Assembly (NCBI RefSeq): GCF_024713975.1
Contig: NC_091113.1
Coordinates: forward strand, 10,490,501-10,554,500
Direction of reading: 5' to 3'
Source: Paralichthys olivaceus
Taxonomy: Eukaryota; Chordata; Actinopteri; Pleuronectiformes; Paralichthyidae
DNA length: 64,000 nt
Shown here: one piece after another, positions 37,225 to 47,823 of the stretch
Position numbering within the stretch: position 1 is the first letter of the stretch
Layout of the letters: every line of letters starts with the position of its first letter
Translations under genes and position numbers: made by a program
Notes under the pieces: generated by a model
Told to the model about the DNA's origin: nothing
Seen by the model: the letters and a program-made list of their open reading frames with translations, nothing else
Databases searched by the model: none

Positions 37225-37380
37225 GACAGCTCAGGAGGTAGAGCGGGTCGTCCACTAACCAGTCTCAAGTGTCCTTGAGCAAGACACAGAACCAGCAATG
37301 TGTCATAGCAATGTGTCATAGTGTGTGATAGTATGAAACTGAATGAATGTGTGTGAATAGCTACTGAGACTTGAATGGCA
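37225..37380 (+). mobile_element. Dispersed repeat fragment with tRNA-like words
   Basis: 'AGCTCAGGAGGTAGAGCGGG' followed by 'AGTGTCCTTGAGCAAGACAC' and 'GAATGTGTGTGAATAGCTAC' is the order seen in a common fish dispersed repeat. The opening words resemble a tRNA D-arm/B-box, but no tRNA cloverleaf can be built. Confidence 0.6.
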
Positions 37381-38389
37381 CATTATGAATATAGCTGTAT
37401 AAAACAAATGTATAAAATATATATTTTATATGCACAGGGGTTGATGGTATCATTGCACATCAGTGTTCACCAGCGTGTCATCCTGTGCCATGTACTGTCC
37501 ACCCACTGTACGTGCAACACAATTATTCCTGAAAACCAGTATGGCCAACAGGTTGTCAGAAATGCTTAGCAGGTGAAAAATGTGTTGCCAAATTTACAAA
37601 TATTGATTTTATTGTGGAGGGAAATCATGAATAATCATTTGCCCACCACACTGGACTTCATGCGTTGCTGGCTGCATGTCAACTACAATTCATACTGTTA
37701 GTCTGACTTTATCGTTCTCAAATAATTTTGATGTTGGAAACAATATTTTGTGCAGGTTAAGTCCATTATGTGGGTCTCTAGAGTCTTTTTACTTCATATA
37801 CTACATTTTAATAGATCTCATGAATCAAATGTATGCAAAAGGTAAAAAAAAAAAAAAAACTAATTTAAAGACAAAAAGAAAACATTTCTGGGAGTTAATA
37901 TGTTCGTGTCATCGCAAGATGAAGAATGTGTGTTGGAATATGTGAACACTCCTGCAGCGTAACCAATTTCTCTGCGAGTTTGTGCCCCTGAATGTCCACC
38001 TGTGTGCCGTAATTGTAAAATCTAAAAAAGCGGCTGAGAGGAAATGAGAGGGATCATGTTGTGCTGCTTTACTCCAGGAGGCGATGTGACTTTGTACAGT
38101 AGATTTAAATATCAGAGTTACTCAACCCAGCTTTTTTAATTCTCTTCAGAATTTGGGATTGTGCGTCTATAAAGATGGACAACATTTCTCCACTTCCTCC
38201 TCACATCCAGAAAAGAAGCTAAAATACCCCAGATACAAACACTGTACCATATTTTAAGTATGTATCTGTTTTTTTATTAGACGTAATGAGTGCAAATTAA
38301 ACATACATTCATTGATCTCATTAAACCAGAGTTAATCTGCATACATTTTCAAAATATATATCTGAACATTACAGCCAGGTTCAAAATGT

Positions 38390-38985
38390 TTGTATAATTT
38401 TGTTGACATGTTGGGACAAAAAATTACATAATTAGAAATAAATACATACGTAAATAAATAAATGCAGGAATAAATAATTACATACATATATAAATGAACA
38501 ATAAAGACATTTCATCCATTAAAAATGCTATTTTATGTATTTTGCATGTATTTATTTGCTTATGCATTTCCAAATGTATTTATTTCTGTCTCTGTATGCT
38601 CATTAGGTAGGTGGTCCTAACATTTGCATATCTGTTGTAATTAAACTCTTTAATCTAAAAAATATTGAGAGTTCTGAAACAACACTGACTTTTATTGGCA
38701 CAATGTTCTCTTAACACCTCCACACGTGTATCAAACATCCGAAGACGATTTGATGAATTTTAATTTCCTTCTTACATTCTGGTGAAAGAACGTTCTCAGT
38801 CATTGTAGGAATATAAACATACATAAATGAATAACTGTTGAAATAAAGAAATAAATGTCGACATGCAAAAGAAACAAACAAACATGTACACATTCATAAA
38901 TAGCCTTTTCATTACCTAAATGTATGTATTTTCCATTTATTTCTACTTATGTCATTTTTTTTGCCCTCATAATGAAAATGTTATC
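38390..38985. repeat. AT-rich dispersed repeat with inverted AAATAAATA / TATTTATTT ends
   Basis: 'AGAAATAAATACATACGTAA' on the left is mirrored by 'CAAATGTATTTATTTCTGTC' about 110 bp later. A second such pair lies at 38844-38945. The structure suggests two neighbouring copies of a short fold-back AT-rich element. Confidence 0.45.
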
Positions 38986-39169
38986 TGCAGACCTCTTTGT
39001 CAGACTATATTCATTAATGATGTTTTGCTCCTCTAATGCAGGTATCACTTTGTGAATGCAGGGAGTTTGAATAGAAATGTGATCGATCTTGATCAAAGCT
39101 GTGACCTCTCCAATGGTTGTTTGTTGACTCGTTGACAGTTTCCTGTGAGGACAGTGAGCTGCAGCAGGA

Positions 39170-39382
39170 TGTTTGAGCTGACGAGATGTTTGTAAAATCT
39201 TCTCAGCATCATGAAATGAGAAGATGGAGAGCGGATGAGTGCGCGCTCTGGGTCCCGTGCGTGGCTCCACGTGCACAGCATCAAGCTGCTCTGTGCAAGT
39301 TCAGGCGCTCAGTGCGTCAGGGATCTTCGCTCAGGACGGAGCGTCTTCGCTGCTTTCTCCTCCCGAACAACCACATTTATCT
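39170..39382 (+). promoter_or_regulatory. Candidate promoter and non-coding first exon of the glucagon-family receptor gene
   Basis: A small GC- and CpG-richer island ('GTGCGCGCTCTGGGTCCCGT', 'CAGTGCGTCAGGGATCTTCG') ends in a good donor, TTATCT|GTAAGTC at 39383. The coding start at 40987 is preceded by a pyrimidine tract and acceptor AG at 40965-40966, which implies an upstream non-coding exon. This is the best candidate between nlrc3 and the receptor. It is an inference from splice signals and base composition. Confidence 0.4.
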
Positions 39383-40839
39383 GTAAGTCACTCTTTCTGT
39401 CCCTTATTCACTGCAGGAGATGGGCTTTTACATTCTTACATTAGAGAATGTGTGTTAAATATCACGCACCCCCTCAAAACCTTCTCTTTTTGAAAGGTTT
39501 CTGTGGCGTTTGACTTGCTTTTATTATTCTGTTTTATCAATGTAACGATTTTTTTACGGCTCTGTCTCTCATTCATCATTTCGTTGAACTAATTTGTCTG
39601 GTCTGTAGTTTTTTGGTTTTACCTCTGTCATTTTTAATTTCATTTAATTTCGTTTATTAAGACAACACACATTAATCAACATGAATGTAAATGTGCAGTG
39701 TTAGCCAGGAAGTTCTTCGGCCAGATGTTTTGATAACCAGTGAGTCCTTTGACCAGATGTTTTTCAGAGCCATTTGGGTTATGGAATTGAAAACTTTTGT
39801 ATCGATTTGAACCAAAGTTGTCATGACTGTAAATCATCTCATAGTTCTTAAAACTTGATTTCACCAGTATTGAATGAGAAAAAACACTAAAATGATCATT
39901 GTCGCCAATTTTGTGCATGAAGGGATGTTTAGAATATGTTCTGAAGTGGTGAAAACTGTCTGTAACTACAAAACTGCAGCCACTATCTGTTGCTATCACA
40001 ATGTTTGGACTTGTGTTTACTATGGAAGTGTTCAAATGCCCTCCAGCTGCTTATTGCTGTTGTTGATTCTCTTTATGAAGACTCTAGTATTGAATGCCAC
40101 CGTTAGAATAGAATAGAATAGCTATACCAGATTAAATGAAAGTTGTGAATCTTGAACCTGGGAAAAACCTAGTGCTGCGTATAGGCAGACCTATGATGTG
40201 TCTTAACAGCATTGTGTCAGTGCTGGAGAAAGTCTGGTACAGTTGGGGATAAAGGAATTTAGTTGGCCCTGCAGGAAGATCTGGATATCCTTGATTTAAA
40301 ATTTAAAATTCAGTGTGAAAAAGTTTTCCCTAAGAGTGTTGAAAAGGAAATTAGAAACACACCAGTGGCTTGTTATAATGACATACTGTAGCTGTAAAAA
40401 GACATATCACTTGATGCCATCATGTCTAACAGAGTGGGGGAGCTCCACTGTAGAGGCAACTCCTGGACGCAAAGGGAAATCAACCCAATGTGGTCTCATT
40501 ACTTGAGCTGCCACAGGCGACCACTATCAAATGCCAACAACCAGGAGAGGAAAATCAAATCAGTGTTTCTAGGTCTGTTGATACACAATGGCAGAGCCTG
40601 GAGTGGGACCCCCCGTAGATGCTGGAAACGTAGAGCCCCTCTGAGCTCGCTCTCATGATGAATTGTATGGAGGAGAGCCGCAGGTTAACCTGGTGTGAAG
40701 GCACCATTATTGGCCATAGTGTCAAACCTAAAACAAATGAGACCAACTGAAAAACATGTTTTATAATTCTGTCACGTCGTAAAATTGGGATTGACATACG
40801 ATGGGGTACAAAAATATATATATACTAATTTTTATCTAC

Positions 40840-40912
40840 CCTGTTAGGTGACCTTGAGTGCCATGAAAGACGCCTATAAATAAAATCTATTATTATTATT
40901 ATGATATATATA
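40840..40912 (+). repeat. LINE-type 3' tail
   Basis: 'GGTGACCTTGAGTGCCATGA' followed by 'CGCCTATAAATAAAATCTAT' and an ATT run is the usual 3' end of a fish L2-type element. It lies just upstream of the first coding exon of the receptor. Between 39383 and 40840 I see no other recognisable feature. Confidence 0.55.
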
Positions 40913-40986
40913 TATGGTCGGTAATTTACTTTCTGTCTGCTGTTCTGTTCTTCTTTGTCCTCTCAGTCTTTCCGATAAGGAAAAAC

Positions 40987-43900
40987 ATGTCTGCAGGGAT
41001 GGACAGGACACGAGACATAATGGCATTGACCTGTCTGATATTTCTCAAAATGCTAAAGGTTAGATTTAATTTCCACTTCTGCTTTTCTTTTTCAAAGAAA
41101 TGATCAGCAATGATGACTTTTAAAGTAACTCATCTGCAGAACTTTTAATCACCAGAAATTTCTTCAAGGAAAGCTTTGTAAAATATTTGACATGAAAGTG
41201 AAGGGATGTTTCCTGAAGTGTCTCTTTGTCCTTACAGTTTGAGATGGCCAGTGGAAAAGTCCTTGAGGAAACTTATCAGAAGTGGGTCCAGTACAAAGAA
41301 GATTGTGTGAAAATGATATTAAATGAGCCGCTGCCTCAAGGTATGGAGCAACCTCGTTCAAGTACTGACTCGAAAAAGGAAATTAGGAAAATTTCAAATC
41401 ATGCCATTTAAAATAACATCACAAAGGAACATCCGTGGCTTTGTTTTCATATTATTGTCATTCTTCCTTCTTATTCTTTTTAGTGGGCTTCTTCTGCAAC
41501 AGGACATTTGACAAATACGCCTGCTGGCCAGATACTCCCGCCGGCTCTGTAGTCAACATCTCGTGTCCTTTCTACTTGCCCTGGTATGACAAAGGTAAAT
41601 CACACTCTTAATGAGTCTTTGACAGAATAGACAAACTAAAAATGAAACACATACATTTTCTTATCCTTTGAGGGTCACAGGAGAAAGTGGGGCTAATCCC
41701 AGGTGACCAGGTGGTGTACACCCTCGACTGGTAGCTAACACATCGCAGGTCCAACCGTTCATGTTCCCACCTAAAGAAATGTAGAGTCTTTAATTAACCC
41801 CAAAATGCAAGGGAAGAAGCAGAAGAAAACACACACAGAAAGACCCTGGCTCATCTGTATAAATGTTCACTTTGTCAATCAAAACCAGTCCAGGCTGTTC
41901 AACTGTCCTCCTGCCCTGCACATGCTGTGATTGGCTTCAACCCCCTGTGACCCTAATTAGAAATAAGCGGCTGATGACTGACATAACATTGCACCGACTG
42001 ACTGCTTCTCCTCCAGTGTCGCAGGGAGTTGTGAGTCGGAGTTGCGGCTCTGACGCCCTCTGGAAGAGAGATGACAGCGGGCAGGTGTGGAGAGACATGT
42101 CCCAGTGTGAGGAGGAGAAGGAGGTCACGTCTCAGGAGGTGCGGCAAACCAAAATGTCACCAGCTAGACATTTAATTTGTTGCAACTGTGAGCACTTGTG
42201 TCATTCATGTCACAGAGGATGCAGGTCCTCACGTCTAAATGGAAAAGAACACAATCTGAAGTAGCTGATATACAATGAGTGTGGAGGCAAAAGAAGGATA
42301 AACATGTTTATTTTGATTTGTATGTTTTTATAGATACACAAGTCCCCAACCTGCATTTGTACAGAGTCATTAAAAATGTCACTTAACCATAAGTGAAGGG
42401 ATGGAGCAAATTCCAGAGCTTTGAAATCCCAGTGGTGGAATTGAAAACACAATCCATTTTACTAGTTACTGTACTTTTGTATATTTTTCTGTACTTTACT
42501 ACATTTATTCTCAGGTACTTTTCACTTTTACTCCACCACACATATCACCAATTATCTGTAATCAGTAACAAGAGAGGAATCAGTCGTCTCATCCAATCAG
42601 AGCAGGCGGGCATCATTAGACCCCACCTTCTGCAGCAGCAGCAGCAACACAGGAAACAGTAGAAGCTGGAGACAGCCGGTTGATTTCTGAGGCAGTTTTG
42701 TGATTTAGTTGTGACAGTAAATTGAGTTGGCTGGAGGAAAATGTTAAGAGACATTTAGACTGTGAAACCACAGCAAGACGTCTAAACCTCTAACATATCC
42801 AGAACAGCACGTAGGTGCCAGATATGCTACACGGCCAGATGCCATCCCTTTATTTTTATCTGGGGTTCTTTATTAGCAAATTATTTATCATGTGTGAGTG
42901 TGTCCACAGAGGAGAGGTGTGATGAGGTTATAACTTTCAGCTCACACTTTTTCTAAAGATAAACTTTCCAGACACCAGATATTAATTAAATCTCATGAAT
43001 GTTTCATGAAACACAAATTGGTCCACACTGAAAACTATTATTTGCAAATTTGATATCCCTTAGGTATAGTTTATACTTTACTATACAGTATATGGTATAA
43101 TAGTGAAGTTATTTTTGTGATCTGACATCCAAAACATTGACCTGTGTGGATTTGTATTTACAGCTGTGGTTCAAACAACTGATGGTGAGCTTCAGGATGT
43201 TGTACACTGTCGGCTATTCCCTGTCCCTCTTCACACTCGTCACAGCTCTTATCATTCTTCTGAGCTTCAGGTGAGTTGTCTTAACACATGTGCAATCACT
43301 TCTGCTCTCATATTAACGCGTCAGACACATCTCACCTGTTCTTTGACGGATGCAGCGAGAGATGCTTAAAATGAAATGATATGAATATCATTAAACAGTT
43401 TAGAATGGACGCTGCAAGAAAAGAAAGAGAAAAATAGATACATACAAAAACATTATATTTATCCATTATTTATATCCCCTGACAGGAAACTGCATTGCTT
43501 CAGGAACTACATCCACGCAAACCTTTTCCTCTCCTTCATCCTGCGAGCTGTTTCCGTCATCATTAAGGACACCATGCTCGATCGCCACTGGGGACGAGAA
43601 ATCATGAAGCAGACGGACGTGAGAGAGATGCTCAGCCACCAGGTGGGTCTGTAGCTAACCACTAAATGTCACCATTGGATATATCATATTTGGAGCCGAC
43701 ACATTCACTTACTTTAATTAAACATTAGACTTTTGCAGTAATGTCGCTTTTTATGTCCTTTTCGTCCAGGCTGCTATTGGCTGCAGGATAGCACAGGTGA
43801 TGATGCAGTACTGTGTTCTAGCCAATCACTCTTGGCTCTTCGGAGAGGCCATTTATTTGTACTCGGTGCTCATAGCATCAGTGTTCATGGACAACAACAA

Positions 43901-46377
43901 ATACTTGCGTTACATCTTACTTGGCTGGGGTGAGTTCCATCTTTGTGTGTGTCCAAATTAACAAACGGCAGTTTACCTGCAAGCTGTTAGCTTTAAAATG
44001 CAACTTCTCCTAACACCAAAAAGCATCGCAGAGGTATGGAGCTGCTCACATTCAAAAAAGCAGGCACGTTGGAACAGTAGAGACTTCATCAGTGTCACTT
44101 GACTCCCCTCTCTTGTGTGGCCATTAATACCTGCACAAATAAATATGGTTATTTGACAGTAAAGCATGCCCTTTGTATTGCTTTTATAGATGGATGCCAT
44201 GGAATCATACGTACACTGTTAGTTCTCAATTACACTCTTGCGATGGTTGCTGCTTTAATTTTAGGAACACCGCTTCTATTTGTGGTTCCCTGGGTGGTGA
44301 TGAAGCTCTTGAAAGAAAACAAAGAGTAAGTGTGTGAGTGTTGTGTGTTAGTGTGTGTGAGTGTGTGTGAGTGTGTGTGTGTGTAGCATCTCCAGATGCC
44401 TGATTGCTTCATATGTAGACCTCTTACCACTGTTGATTCATATAGGACAATGGAGATAATCTGTTTTTCTTTCCAGGTGCTGGGCTCTTAATGAGAACAT
44501 GAGCTACTGGTGGATCATTCGTTTCCCCATTCTTTTTGCATCACTAGTAAGGATACAAATAATCTACTCACTATTTGCCTGAATCTCTTGTGTGTAACTA
44601 CTTCTGACATTAAGTTTTAAAAAAAAGTATATGACCTAAAATAGCAACATCTTTTGCAGCAGATGATACAGCAATTCATATTTGCATTTTCTGATGAACA
44701 GATCAACTTTCTGATTTTCATGAAGATCCTGAAGGTCATCCTTTCCAAATTACGAGCCAACAACCAGACCGGATACCCTGATTACAAACTTCGGCAAGCT
44801 GTCTCATATTTTTCTTCATGATATACTATTGTAGTGCCCTGTTTGGAATGATCTGATTATTGGCCTGTGGTAATGTTTCTCATAAAGTTAAACTGAATGT
44901 GCTTTATTACCGTTCATGTGTGTGGCTGGTATGTTTAAATGATTTTCTTGACTGGTGTTAATGTAACTCTTGTGATCTGGTCTTTTTGAAGCAAATTGTA
45001 CTTACTTGGCTTTGTACCTCTGGTTGAATGCATTTATTTTAAGGCGTTTTGGATAAAAGCATCAGCTAAATGAAATGTAATGTATTGTAATGTAAGCAAC
45101 TGACAGAATTTTAACCTTTCAAAATATTCGCTCAGTAATCTTGCTCGATACAAAGCATTACAGCAAAAACAAACACTGTGCTTTTACTTTAAAGAGAACA
45201 GTCATTTGTGGAATTAGGAGATTAATAGATGTTATTTGTTCGACTGATGGCTATCATAGAAATGCAATGATGAATTTTGGCAGGAGGAGTCATAGGTGCG
45301 TGTGTATATATACATGACAAATGCTGTTTGATTTGTCTCTTCAGGCTCGCCAAGGCAACGCTCACCCTCATTCCTCTGTTCGGGATTCATGAGATCGTAT
45401 TCATTTTTGCTACAGATGAGCAGACGACAGGCATTCTGCGCTACACCAAGGTTTTCTTCACCCTGTTTCTCAATTCATTTCAGGTGGGTTCAGTTGGACA
45501 AAAGAATCAATGCTTGGTCTTAATAGTGTGTCAGACGGAGTAGAACAATTTAACTTACTAGACATTATCTAATGTGTTCATGCATGATGAATGTTGGACA
45601 TGTCTCTGGAACTTAAGACGTTTCTCAAAATCTGGCCTCTCTGCAGGGTTTTCTGGTGGCTGTGCTCTACTGCTATGCCAATAACGAGGTTTGTGCTTTA
45701 TCTCATATAATCTCATTCTAATTTCTTTTGTACATATATTTTTTAACTTAAATATAAGGTAGGCCACTGATTAGACATTAGCTCTATTGTCCCTGTCTTT
45801 GAGAGACAACATACATGAATTCACAGGTGTAAAGTTTAAATATTGTTAATAATCCTGAAAATTGGGTGATTTTAATTCATCCCCTGAAGAAGACACTGAA
45901 GTGTTGTCAGATGGAGATTTGCAGCTGATCAGATCTTTTAAGGATGCACTTAAATAAAGAGACTTACTAGAATGGCACTCAGCAGAGTTCATACCTCCTC
46001 CTATGCTCACAGCTACCAGTCCTCTTAATATGCTTCATTTTCCTAATTAAGATCCATGAGATCCCTGGAAAATCAATGACAGTGTCAAAAAAAAAAAAAC
46101 CACATCCCACGATTGTAAAGAAAGAAAAATTAATTGATCAATATAGATTTGTTGTTGCTTTATATTCAGAGTTGTTGTTTTTTTCTCTTTCTTTATTTTT
46201 CAGGTGGCTAATTGATCAGTATCTCAGTGAATGAGGCTCTAGTTTTAATCAGATAGGAAAATGTCACAGAATGTCACATTAACTCTGAAATGTCTGTGGG
46301 TGCAGGTGAGGACAGAGCTGAGGAGGAAGTTCCGCAGCTGGAGGATCGAGGCAGAGATTGTGTGCTGCGGACAATGA
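40987..46377 (+). CDS. Class B1 GPCR, glucagon-receptor subfamily (probably GRLR/GCRPR), 435 aa to the first stop
   Basis: Exons: 40987-41058, 41238-41340, 41484-41594, 42017-42138, 43164-43270, 43486-43642, 43770-43929, 44265-44325, 44477-44546, 44702-44793, 45345-45483, 45647-45688, 46306-46377. They total 1308 nt in frame. The 42-nt penultimate exon is typical of the family. After a signal peptide, the extracellular domain has six cysteines (EDC, FFC, YAC, ISC, RSC, SQC) and [16 protein letters not shown]. The seven-helix core has [59 protein letters not shown] and [11 protein letters not shown]. Family members bind glucagon-like peptides and mainly signal through Gs/cAMP. TM3 reads [16 protein letters not shown] where relatives usually have NYxWLLVEGxYLHxLL. 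Intron 10 is GC-AG. The first-stop form has only about 20 residues after TM7, much shorter than relatives. It could also be GIPR- or GLP2R-like; GRLR is favoured by sequence mix and gene neighbours. Confidence 0.9.
41667..41790 (+). repeat. Degraded L2-type repeat in receptor intron
   Basis: 'GGGGCTAATCCCAGGTGACC' and 'GGTGTACACCCTCGACTGGT' correspond to the 725-985 repeat. It lies in the intron 41595-42016. Confidence 0.5.
42436..42545 (+). repeat. Dispersed 'TACTTTTACTCCACCACA' repeat in receptor intron
   Basis: 'TACTGTACTTTTGTATATTT' and 'GGTACTTTTCACTTTTACTC' then 'CACCACA' mark a common fish repeat. It lies in the 1025-bp intron 42139-43163. A short CAG/CAA run is at 42633-42650, and nothing else is recognised there. 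Confidence 0.55.
44330..44384 (+). repeat. (GT)n microsatellite in receptor intron
   Basis: An imperfect GT/GAGT/GTTA run begins 5 nt after the donor GTAAGT at 44326. Confidence 0.9.
45003..45095 (-). mobile_element. Inverted SINE-like fragment in the GC-AG intron
   Basis: Read on the minus strand it gives 'CATTTAGCTGATGCTTTTAT' then 'CCAAAACGCC' and 'AATGCATTCAAC', matching the start of the 28396 repeat. A small (TAATG)-like tail is also present. Confidence 0.65.
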
Positions 46378-46401
46378 CTAGCCGTGCTCGACTCTCGAGC
46401 A
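46372..46401 (+). promoter_or_regulatory. Putative stop-codon readthrough signal: CAA TGA CTAG plus stem-loop
   Basis: The stop is CAA TGA CTA GCC. UGA followed by CUAG is the context shown to give efficient readthrough in several mammalian mRNAs, and a CAA codon before the stop also favours it. Seven nucleotides after the stop a perfect hairpin begins: arm TGCTCGA (46385-46391), loop CTC, arm TCGAGCA (46395-46401). Stems at about this distance stimulate readthrough in alphavirus-type signals. The hairpin is short and could be chance. Confidence 0.55.
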
Positions 46402-46710
46402 GATACTTTCTCCATCGCCACAGTGCCAGAGCGCAACAGATCCTCTGCCATAATGATGAGGGCACTGCCTGATGGTTCACCGATCCCTGAGTGTTTGCTG
46501 ATCTCCAGGCAGGAATTTCAGCCAGCGTCTCCACAACCTGATGCATCTCTGCTGCACCATCCATCAGTGGTCAACAGAGAAAACGACCTTCAGCACAGGA
46601 ATCATGACGAGACTGGAGAATCGTCTGTGGCCATGCAGGTGTCCTTCCTCATTCACCTTCAGGACCCTGTGGAGTTACTCCCAAATGTTGTAGATGTAGA
46701 TTCAGACTGA
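46378..46710 (+). CDS. In-frame 110-codon extension after the receptor stop, putative readthrough tail
   Basis: The same frame as the receptor continues after TGA 46375-46377 for 110 sense codons to TGA 46708-46710. The peptide begins LAVLDSRADTF. It is hydrophilic and rich in Ser, Asp, Glu and Pro, with clusters such as ERNRSSA, ETGESSVAMQ and a VDVDSD end. That composition suits the cytoplasmic tail of a class B receptor, where relatives carry tails much longer than the 20 residues before the TGA. There is no acceptor that cleanly skips the TGA while keeping the upstream coding. A canonical AATAAA follows at 46805-46810. Readthrough, a recent nonsense change and a sequence error are all possible; the stop context favours readthrough. 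The total product would be about 546 residues. Confidence 0.55.
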   Translation, partial: LAVLDSRADTFSIATVPERNRSSAIMMRALPDGSPIPECLLISRQEFQPASPQPDASLLHHPSVVNRENDLQHRNHDETGESSVAMQVSFLIHLQDPVELLPNVVDVDSD

Positions 46711-46804
46711 ACATACTGTTGTATTCACTGACATTTTAAGAATATGTGTGTTATATGTTTATTGGGAATATGTTAAGCTGTTAGTGACTAATTGTGAATA
46801 TGTG

Positions 46805-46810
46805 AATAAA
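46805..46810 (+). terminator. Polyadenylation signal of the receptor gene
   Basis: AATAAA 95 nt after the second stop codon. It is followed by a moderately T/G-containing stretch. It places the whole 110-codon extension inside the last exon of the mRNA. Confidence 0.6.
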
Positions 46811-46939
46811 TAATTGTGATCACTTGGGCCACCTTCAAGACAATGAAGTAGAAAAAATTAAAAGTATATTTTTATCTATTTACACATGTGATGAGGCTGT
46901 GCATTGTTTTTCCATGAAATAATCACAGACTGAATATAA

Positions 46940-47290
46940 AGATCACTTCATCCTCTCCTCCATTGGCAAAGTGGTGAGTAATGGGTGAATTTTCACTTTT
47001 TGGTGCACTATCCCTTTAAGCCAAAACACCCGGCCACCCAAATGCCAAATGTCAGCGGATGGAGCCACAGTTTCACCGTCAATTAGGTATCAATCATGAC
47101 CTCGTTTTTTAAAACATCAAATAACTAATTAAAACAAATCTTACTGGAAAATGAACACTTCGGTAACAATTACCTAAAATGAGAGAAATTTAATAAGTGT
47201 GACCATTAATGTAAGGGACGTGGGATTTTAGTGTCACTTCCGCGGAGCCATCATGTCCTCCATCTTTACACACTGTCTATGGACTGTGGT
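46940..47290 (+). repeat. Two adjoining dispersed teleost repeat fragments
   Basis: 'GTGAATTTTCACTTTTTGGT' then 'GCACTATCCCTTTAAG' (to about 47020) is the end of one common fish repeat. From about 47024, 'AATCATGACCTCGTTTTTTA', 'AACACTTCGGTAACAATTAC' and 'TTAGTGTCACTTCCGCGGAG' ending at 'CTGTCTATGGACTGTG' mark another. No coding content. Confidence 0.55.
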
Positions 47291-47482
47291 GTGTGGGGTT
47301 ATCTCTGTGCAGCTTGATGTGGCATGTGGATAGAAATATAGTCTGGTAAACAAACAATGAATAAGTATGTGAGATAGATTGTAAAGTAAATCACCATCAG
47401 AACTATACGGAGTTCATTCTTCGAAACACAAATTGAACGGCAAGTTTTAGTTCCTTGTCCAAAATGCAGCAGTTTCTTTGTT

Positions 47483-47823
47483 TTAAAGGTACAGTTTGTA
47501 GAATTTAGTGATATCGAGTGTTGAACTGTCATGTTGCAGCTGAACACACCTCACCCTCCCCTTCCAAACATGAAAAAGAACCTGTGGTAGCCTTTAGCTG
47601 TCATAAAAACTCAAAAGGTGTTTAGTTTGTCCAGTCTGGACTACTGTAAAAAACATGCCCCCCCCTCCATGTAAATATAAAGTGTTTAAATATAAAGGGC
47701 CTTTTCTGCGGTAATGAAAACTACAATTCAGACAATTTAGATGAAACGAACTAGTGAAAACATCAGGAGGATTATTCTACATTAAATGTCCTTTCTCCTA
47801 AATCTTACACACTGGACCTTTAA
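47483..47823 (-). mobile_element. MITE, TTAAAGG family, copy C, next to the wdr90 promoter
   Basis: The left end is TTAAAGGTACAGTTTGTAGA. The right end, read in reverse complement, is TTAAAGGTCCAGTGTGTAAG. The orientation is opposite to copy B (internal words such as 'AAATATAAAGGGCC' appear reversed). It is 341 bp long and its right edge lies only 54 bp from the CRE-like site of the wdr90 promoter. Confidence 0.8.

Noticed and set aside
37225..37300. tRNA gene suggested by 'AGCTCAGGAGGTAGAGCGGG'
   Set aside because: No acceptor stem, anticodon arm or T-arm can be built. It is a dispersed repeat with tRNA-like words.
46375..46377. TGA as a selenocysteine codon
   Set aside because: The 3' UTR to AATAAA is only about 95 nt and I see no AUGA...GA SECIS-type core in it. 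No receptor of this family is a known selenoprotein. Readthrough is the simpler reading.
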